DNA from: Peribolospora baueri
Taxonomy: Eukaryota > Basidiomycota > Peribolosporomycetes > Peribolosporales > Peribolosporaceae
Direction: 5' to 3'
NCBI GenBank assembly: GCA_029717555.1
Contig: JAMDHS010000039.1
Location: 1-64,000 of the forward strand
DNA length: 64,000 bases
This document shows, one piece after another, positions 57,801 through 64,000 of the stretch. Numbering within the stretch: position 1 is the first letter of the stretch; each line of letters begins with the position of its first letter. Position numbers and translations under genes: made by a program. The notes below the pieces were generated by a model. It ran no database searches. It was not told the origin of the DNA and was given only the letters and a program-made list of their open reading frames with translations.

Positions 57801-57884
57801 GTTGGAGGCGTCGCTGCCGCTGCCCAGGGCATCAAGGACGTCGCGCTCAACGTTGGAGGTGGAGCCGATGTCAACAAGAACTGA
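54877..57884 (+). CDS. MTHFR: methylenetetrahydrofolate reductase
   Basis: Eleven exons: 54877-54885, 54993-55064, 55225-55233, 55326-55407, 55494-55615, 55720-56361, 56511-56564, 56665-56787, 56898-57164, 57262-57480, 57570-57884; 637 residues. It reduces 5,10-methylene-THF to 5-methyl-THF for methionine synthesis. The N-terminal FAD barrel shows [10 protein letters not shown] with the catalytic Glu, [51 protein letters not shown] and [14 protein letters not shown]. After the linker comes the C-terminal regulatory domain ([25 protein letters not shown]-type [39 protein letters not shown]). That domain binds SAM in mammalian enzymes. The first and third exons are 9 nt each. Fungi usually have two isoforms (Met12 and Met13 types); I cannot tell which. 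It is divergent with DPH7. Confidence 0.97.
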
Positions 57885-59556
57885 TCGGAAGCGTAAGCCC
57901 ATCCGGCAGACGGTCGGAGCCTCACCGGGCTTCGTTCTGTTTGGCCTAGGTGGCGCTCCCCTGCACGTCGCCGTGCCTCTTGCTTCTCCTCGGTCTGCTT
58001 GTCCTCCACAGACTTTGACATTCTCTCACATCCTTCAATTCTCTTCCTCCCCCTAACCTGGGGGAAGCGTATGCCCGCTTTCTTCTCCGCTCTTTTTCCT
58101 CTTCCGGTTCGCCTTGTCTTCCGTCGTGTCGCCTGTCACCCTTTACCGAGACTCGGGCTCTCCCTCTTCCTTTTGACCTGCTTGCTCCTCCTTCCCTCCC
58201 TTTCTCCTGCCCTTTTCTCGCCTGCTTCCTCCCAGGAGCGGACGAAAATAGGACGTTGGGAAGACGGAGAGAAAGGAGGGGGCGAGGAAGGAAGGAAGAA
58301 AAAGGGAGCGCATTCCCGCGGTCCGGTTGTAGCATCAACTGCTGCATTATTTCCTCTGCCTCGGCTGTCCTGTCTTCATTGTCGCATCAGCGTTTTTGTC
58401 CGACCCGTTCTCCGTCCCTCCATTTCATTTCTCCCTTTGACCTTTTGGTCCTTCTTCCCGTCCCTTCTTGCTCGCCTTCTCGACCCGGCTCGAGCCTCTT
58501 CTTGTCCCCCCTGACTTGGTTCCGGATCTTCCCCGCCACCTCCCTACCTACCCTCTTGTTCTTGCCCCATCCGCTTCGCCCGCCCGCCTGGTCATTTCCG
58601 TGAGCCCACTGATCAATCCCGCATGTATTCTATCGCATTCGCAGCTTCAACAGCAGCATCCCCCCTTCATCTTGTCCGTCCCTCATCGTACCCCGCGCCC
58701 CCACACCTAGTTAGTCCGTACCCTGCCACCACCTTTCCTCCATCTCCGCCACCACCCTTCTCGTATGTGTGATGAATACATGTGGTGAAAACATTCTCGT
58801 CTTGCGTGTGTGGTGGTGCATGGCGGGTGTGGAGATAGAAAGCCGTCTCCTCAACCTCTCCACTTCCGCGCGTCCATAACCGCCATCAGCGTGCAAGCGG
58901 TCGAGTTGGGGGGCGTGCGCAAAAGATCCCCAAGCGAGGGCGGCTCGGAGCGCGAAGAGGGGGAGAAAACTTGCAGCTCGCTGAGCCACGAGGTGCAGAG
59001 GCGGCCAAGCTATCCGTCGACCGTTCGTGTTCCGACTCGGATCGGATCGACTTGGACGATGGGCGAGCGAGCGAGTCTTCCCAAAAACCCAGCCGCCGCG
59101 CCCACCGCCAGCCACTCTTATGATCGGTTCGTTTCTGTAGAATGTGTGCGAGCGCGCCCTATCGTCGTCGTCGTCGTTGTTGTTGTTGTTGTGGTGGTGG
59201 TGGTAGTGCTGTTGCTGGATGTTTGTCTTTACAGCGCGCCTCTGTACTGTATACCTCCTTCGCCGAATGAAACGAGCGAAGGGACGGATGGTTAGGGGTG
59301 CGATGGATGGTCACAAGAGGACTTGTTTTGGTTTCTAGGACGGCCCAAGTGGTTCGATTGGGGTAGATACAAGTCGCCTTCTTTCCGCATAATGAGTTTA
59401 TTTACGGGGGCGGGGCCCGAGGGGAAGAAAGAAGCAAGGACGAAGAGAAGCGGCGCGGCGAGCGAGTCCAGTCCATGATGGAGCGTTCGACGTCGTCGGA
59501 CGGTCGGACGGACGAGCGAGCACGACTGGCAGCGCTGGCCAAGCGTCCCGGGATGC
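57885..59556. other. intergenic region, CT-rich, between convergent MTHFR and GH20 genes
   Basis: About 1.7 kb. From roughly 57950 to 58740 the plus strand is strikingly pyrimidine-rich. A compound trinucleotide tract (CGT)n(TGT)n(GGT)n lies at 59161-59213. ORFs here are low complexity and unsupported. Confidence 0.45.
59161..59213 (+). repeat. compound (CGT)/(TGT)/(GGT) microsatellite
   Basis: Consecutive runs of TCG, TTG and TGG triplets, suggesting progressive point change within one expanded tract. It lies between the MTHFR and GH20 3' ends. Confidence 0.9.
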
Positions 59557-62338
59557 TTAGGAAGGCGGCAGGTTGCACTGCTCGGTCGGGCGGAGTGCAC
59601 ACCAGAGCGGCTGGAGGGGGACGGCGGGAATGCCGCGCTGGACCATCCTGAATCGCACATCGTGCATCCTCGCCATCGCCTCGTTCACGCTCCGAAGCTT
59701 GCCGTCCGGACCCGTCGCGCCCGTCCAGAAGACCTCGGCGGGCGTGGCGGCGCGGGGCCTGAGAGGTCGCGACGAGTGGACGTCGATGCGTACGTGATCG
59801 AGACGAGGAGAAAAACAAGTCGCCCCGGTCAGACGGTCGGTTCGGTCTCGATCCCAGAACAAGGCGCACTCACCAAGCGTATTGATGGACGTTGGCAGCG
59901 TCCGTCTGCTCCGTCCAGAGCGCCGCCTCTCCGCCGAGGACGCGCTCTGCGCCGTTGTGAATTCCTTGGGTGCCATTCAGCTGAAGAGGGGAGGGCCGGG
60001 AAGGAGGTGCAGTACGATGTGACGATATCCATTGGAGGGGGAGAGGGGACCGGAGGTGTAAGCAAACAGGCCCATCGGAAGCCCGCGTCAGAGGAAACGT
60101 GTCCAGTCCTCGACGACTCACGGGATCAAAGGTGTACATTCGCTGCCAACTGTTATAGCTGCACCAGCTGGGAAACGGACGCGGAAAAGAGGGTGGCTCT
60201 CACTCAGTCTGCAGGGTAGGGCCCCGGCGATAGACGAGGCGAGGGTGTGGAAGAACGGCCGGCCTCACCTCTGGCCGGCAGGGTCGTTTCCGATCCTGGA
60301 AATGTCATGAGCGTCGTGGGTGGAATGTGTCCCCGAAGGAGGGCAGACACGATGTGAGCGTGTAGTCTCGTCTCTGCGGGCTTGGAAAAAAAGAGATGGA
60401 CACGGCTTGATTAGAGGGAGCTCACCATTCTGTGAGGACGGGATGATAAGACGAAAGGATAACAACAATGTCAGCGATGTGAGCCGGCGGACGTATCATC
60501 CAACGGACGGCCGAACTAGCGAGAAGAAAAAGAGAAAAGAAGGCGCTCACCTCCCATCCCGCAATCGAGATAGAAATGGTCGCTGGGGGCGTGGATGAGC
60601 CTGAGGTTGGGGTTATTGGGGTTGGCGAGCACTTGGGTGACGTGATCGCTGCTGGTCCAAACCTCGACGACGGTATCATTCCTCAGCGCCGCCGCCGTCG
60701 CGTTCCACCCGGCGGTGATGGCCATCTCCTCCCACACGACCGGCGTCCTGCCCTTGGCGGCGATCTTGGACTGGATGCCGGTGATCCATTGCTTGAGGTA
60801 AGGATCGGCGGCGGCAGGATCGGAGGCGCTCAGCCCATAGCAGGGCAGGTTTACCTCGTCCCCTCCGGAGGAAAAGGCCGAGCCGGGGAAAAGGGTGAGG
60901 ACGGCGGAGACGAGCCCTTCTGCGTACGTGCGCGCGGCGGTCGAGTTGAGCGTCAGCTGGCCCGACGGAGGTTCGTTGGCCACGGTCGTCCAGTCGAGGT
61001 TGTCGTGGCAGGAGACGAGATCGGGCTTTGTCTCATATATGATATCGGTGTGGCCGGGAAGGTCGATCTCCGGGATGATGTTGATGCCGCGCTGGAGGTA
61101 GAGTGGAACGAGGTCGAGGAACGGACGGGTAAAGAGATGGGAAGGACGACAAAGGCAAAAATCGTCAGCCGCGGCATCGTCATCCAAAGAAGGAGATGGA
61201 CGACACAGTATGAGACGCACCTCTGCCGCATACTGAACCAAGTCCTTGACGTCTTGCTCGGTGTAGACGTCGTCGGAAGAGTAAGCGCCATTGGTCGACA
61301 GCGCCTCGTATCCGGGCACGACGAGCGGGAAAGACTGAGAGTCGACGACGTGCCAATGGAAGTTGTTCACTTGGGAGCGGGTGACAAGAATAGGAGTGTG
61401 TCAATCGTTCGAACCCTCCTTGACGGGACGGACGACTCACGCTTGACCATGTACATTGCGTCAAAGGTGGTCTTCAGGTCTTTGACGGGAATGTAATTGC
61501 TGTGCGAGAAAGGATGAAGGGTCGTGTAAAAAAGAAAGAAAGAAAGAAAAAAGAAAGAATCAGCCGCCATGTTGCTCGCTGGGCCGACCGACGACGACCT
61601 ATTACTCACCGAGCCGTATCAAGCATGAAACCCCTAAGCGGGGCGGCAGAAAGAAGGGAGACAGACAGACGATCGACGACGTTAGCGGGCCTTGGCTCTC
61701 TCCTTCGGCTCCGGCGGGCACACCTACCTGTACGGGAACGCCGGCTTGTCGTGGATCTGGACGGGAGCGTTGGGGGTATAGACGTTGTTGCTCTTGTTGG
61801 CGGGGGCACGACGCTTGCCGTTGGCGGAGGAGGACGGGAGGGTGTAAAAGAGCTGCTCAAAGGTGGTCAGGCCCCTGAGCGCGCCCACGGCGTTGGCCGC
61901 CTCGAGCGTTGCGGCGGAGCCATCGGCGGGAACGGTGAGGGTGTACGACTCGTCGAGCTCTCCGACGGGTGTCGAGGTGACGAGGTCATACAAGCTCTTT
62001 TGCGCTCCTTGGCCGGTGGTGAGCTTGATCTGAAGCGAGGCGAGCTGGTGGGCGGAGGCAAAAGCGGAGGAGTAGTTGGCGCCCCTTCCGATCTGGAGGA
62101 TCTGGAGGTTGTCGGAGCGGAGGTTGGAAGAGGAGCGGGAGATGGCGGCCAGGAGGTCCGAGGGCGCGCCGGAGGGGGGGTTGATGTTGAAGGAGGGGGA
62201 GAGGGCGACAAGGGTGTGGCCGTAGGAGGCGTTGCGTGGGTTGGGCCAGACGGCCAGCGCGGGAGAGGGGGTGGTGACGACGAGAAGGAGGGAGAGAAGG
62301 GGCGCAAGGAGCGTGAGGGAGAGGACGAGGCGAGCCAT
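59557..62338 (-). CDS. secreted GH20 beta-N-acetylhexosaminidase
   Basis: Ten exons (62338-61728, 61633-61610, 61499-61441, 61369-61221, 61091-60551, 60429-60426, 60295-60269, 60167-60122, 59980-59874, 59758-59557) give 589 residues. It releases terminal GlcNAc from chitooligomers. Signal peptide: MARLVLSLTLLAPLLSLLLV. After the GH20b domain come GFMLDTARNYIPVKDLK, KLNNFHWHVVDSQSFPL, GINIIPEIDLPGHT and SSGGDEVNLPCYG, with catalytic Asp-Glu at about 359-360. VVWEEM, VVEVWTSSDHVTQ and LRLIHAPSDHFYLDCGMG follow. A 4-nt exon (AATG), flanked by TCACAG and GTGAGC, restores frame to give EWIGNDPAGQSWCSYNSW. The end is GGEAALWTEQTDAANVHQYA, WPRAATPAEVFW and FRMVQRGIPAVPLQPLWC. Its start faces GCN3. 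Confidence 0.95.
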
Positions 62339-63104
62339 GACGGGCGCCCGTTGCGTTGCGTTGTCTGTCTGTTTGTCTGTCGTTCGTTCGTTCGTCCGAC
62401 AGACGAATGGTTGGGAGAGGAAGCAGAGGAACAAGTTGAGCGACGGCAAAAGCGTTCTTATGGCGTCTCTCTCCGTCGGTGGGTCGCACAGACAGGGTCG
62501 CACAGACAGGGTCGCACAGACAGGGTCGCACAGCAAGCAAGACAGCGCGCGTGTCTGCAGGTCCACGGCGCATTGCAAAGATATGAGGATGTGGCTAGGA
62601 ACGCATCTGTGCATATGCACCTAGTTAGGACGACGCAGAGGGGAGAGGGGACAGAGCGCTCGGTCGTGCACGAGACCCGGTCTGGTGGGCGTGATAAGAA
62701 GAAAACGCGGGGACGACGCCAAGGTGGACGGAGAGCGGGCCGAGGCGAGGCGAGGCGTTGGACGACGACGCAAGCGGTGGACGAAGGAGATGATGATCCA
62801 AGTCAGGTCAACGCCATGCAAGCAAAGCCAGGACGAGAGCTGCTCATCGCTCTCGCTCGGCCTTCCTTGTCCGCTCTCCCCTCCGTCGAGGCTGATCAGA
62901 TAGATGGATCAGATCAGATGACCCAAGCCGGCACCTCACGCCTCGTCGGTTCGGCCACGAGTAGGGTTATGATCGCTGCGGCCGGCTGTCGAAGAGCGGA
63001 GCGGTCATCGTAAATGGTGAATGGATGACGGCACACAAGGCCGCCTTTCTTCGCACCCTTCCTTCTGGATGAGATCAGGGCGAGGCTCGACTCACCCACC
63101 ACTC
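62339..63104. promoter_or_regulatory. divergent promoter, GH20 hexosaminidase / GCN3
   Basis: 766 bases between divergent starts. It includes the 14-bp minisatellite at 62481-62533 and a TTCGTTCGTTCGTCCG stretch just before the GH20 start. No ORF is supported. Confidence 0.45.
62481..62533 (+). repeat. 14-bp tandem repeat (gtcgcacagacagg)
   Basis: Nearly four identical head-to-tail copies in the shared promoter of GH20 and GCN3. Confidence 0.9.
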
Positions 63105-64000
63105 ATGACGGCCCTCCCCCCCATCACCACCTCCTCCTCCGTCACCTCTTCCCCATCCGTAGCCTCGCCCATCTCCGTCGCCTTTGCGGCCGCCGCGGCG
63201 AGCAGGATGCCGGGCGGGGTCGACGTGGTTAAAGCGTATGAGGAGAGGTGAGCAGACTGGACAGACCGCCGGCCGGTCGGTCGAACCGCCTCATCCCGTC
63301 CTTCTCCTGACGAAAATGCCCCGCTCGCCTCCCGCACGTCTCCCTTCCAGCCTGGTATCGGACCCACAGCTGCCCATGCCCATCGCAGCCATGCTCGCCA
63401 TGGCTGCCTTTGTGGCTGATTCCAAAGGTGCGCCTCCGCCTTTTCTCTTTTCTTCCATTCGTCTCGATCCCACTCACGGCCTCCCATGCCCTCCCTTCCT
63501 TCCACCTGCATATTCGAAACCCAGCCTCGACGATGCAAGAAATGCTGGAAGAGCTTCGATCAGCCTCCCAGTGCCTCAAGGACGCCATCCCCAACCCCGT
63601 CTCGCTGACCGCCGGACTCGACTTGTTCGTGCGGTTCGTCATCACCAAGCGGTGGGAGGGCGATGTGCGTGTCGTTCCCAGCCTTTTTTTCTCTCCTTCT
63701 TCTCCTTCTTCCCTTTTTTTTTGTTTCCACCGGAACGAAGAAAAGGAAGGAGCCGCAGACATCGCCTGACGCCCTCGTGGATCCGCCTTCTGCCTTCTTC
63801 CTCCTCTCTCCTCCCGCATCCCGCACCCACCCCTTGGCAGGACTTTCCATCGCACAAAGCCTCCATCGTCTCCCAAGCTCGTGCCTTTGCCCTCAACGCG
63901 GCACCCAACTGTCGGGAGAAGATTGTGGAGCTGACGATGCCCTTCATTCGGGATGGGGCGGTGAGTCCAGCCCCATGGCGGGGACGAGCGATGTCGTATC
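63105..64000 (+). CDS. GCN3: eIF2B alpha subunit (GCN3), 5' part, runs off the right edge
   Basis: Exons 63105-63247, 63351-63427, 63525-63664 and 63841-63960 are visible; the fourth ends at a GTGAGT donor and the gene continues outside. About 160 residues are present. VVKAYEESLVSDPQLPMPIA, then MLAMAAFVADSKASTMQEML, then AIPNPVSLTAGLDLFVRFVI, then DFPSHKASIVSQARAFALNA, then REKIVELTMPFIRDGA, match the N-terminal helical domain of eIF2B-alpha (DPxLPxPVAAI...PNPISLSAGCDLFxRFVT...IADxGxxFIRDG). eIF2B is the guanine-nucleotide exchange factor for eIF2; the alpha subunit mediates inhibition by phosphorylated eIF2. The N-terminus is longer and Ser/Ala-rich compared with yeast Gcn3. The start ATG 63105 is preferred over 63021, which lies in promoter-like sequence. 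Confidence 0.93.

Noticed and set aside
60185-60205. Extra 5-nt exon ACTGA in the GH20 gene
   Set aside because: It has splice-like flanks, but including it breaks the frame; skipping it gives GQSWCSYNSW, which fits the family.
61502-63013. 503-codon plus-strand ORF
   Set aside because: It overlaps the GH20 exons and promoter on the opposite strand, is Arg/Gly-rich and shows no family motif; it is an antisense shadow of GC-rich coding sequence.

Overview
The window looks like nuclear chromosomal DNA of a basidiomycete fungus, probably a yeast-like lineage. It is GC-rich and densely coding. Nearly all genes are cut by many short introns (about 50-140 nt, mostly GTGAGT/GTGCGT...CAG), and long overlapping non-genic ORFs are common, as expected at high GC. 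The gene set is eukaryotic and fungal: TEL1/ATM, diphthine methyltransferase, methylenetetrahydrofolate reductase, eIF2B-alpha, RQT4/TRIP4, alpha-arrestins and a GH20 hexosaminidase. I cannot place it to genus. I see no rRNA, convincing tRNA, CRISPR or recognisable transposon or virus-like element.

Layout. 1-625 (-): 5' part of a DUF1746 membrane protein, running off the left edge next to a 50-base poly-A. 1018-2157 (+): acidic protein with an Scm3/HJURP-like centromere motif. 3714-8561 (-): 1,615-residue Ser/Pro-rich disordered protein. 8562-11178: gene-poor, microsatellite-rich. 11179-21059 (-): complete TEL1, 8 exons, 3,116 residues. 21657-22448 (+): HSBP1-like coiled coil. 23107-36740: three paralogous alpha-arrestin genes interleaved with a HIT hydrolase, RQT4/TRIP4 and a DnaJ co-chaperone. 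36741-40111: gene-poor, with a GH79-like relic and a duplicated repeat block. 40112-42139 (+): secreted Ser/Thr-rich protein built from very small exons. 42140-45726: largely unassigned. 45727-50329 (+): DUF726/TMCO4-like membrane alpha/beta hydrolase. 50796-51980 (+): F-box-like protein. 52216-54333 (-): DPH7. 54877-57884 (+): MTHFR. 59557-62338 (-): secreted GH20 beta-N-acetylhexosaminidase. 63105 to the right edge (+): 5' part of GCN3 (eIF2B-alpha).

The exon models were built by hand from splice signals. For TEL1, HSBP1, arrestins A/B/C, HIT, RQT4, DnaJ, DUF726, DPH7, MTHFR, GH20 and the Ser/Thr-rich gene, the summed exons are divisible by three and restore family motifs across the junctions.

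Most genes are housekeeping and do not form one pathway. Several touch translation and its quality control (RQT4, DPH7, eIF2B-alpha, DnaJ), and five gene pairs share compact divergent promoters. The most interesting signals are the alpha-arrestin cluster with its conserved LPxY and C-terminal CxCG modules, the Scm3-like protein, a set of micro-exons (4, 6, 9 and 13 nt), stop-free 3n introns inside the TEL1 kinase domain, and the GH79 relic beside a repeat block.
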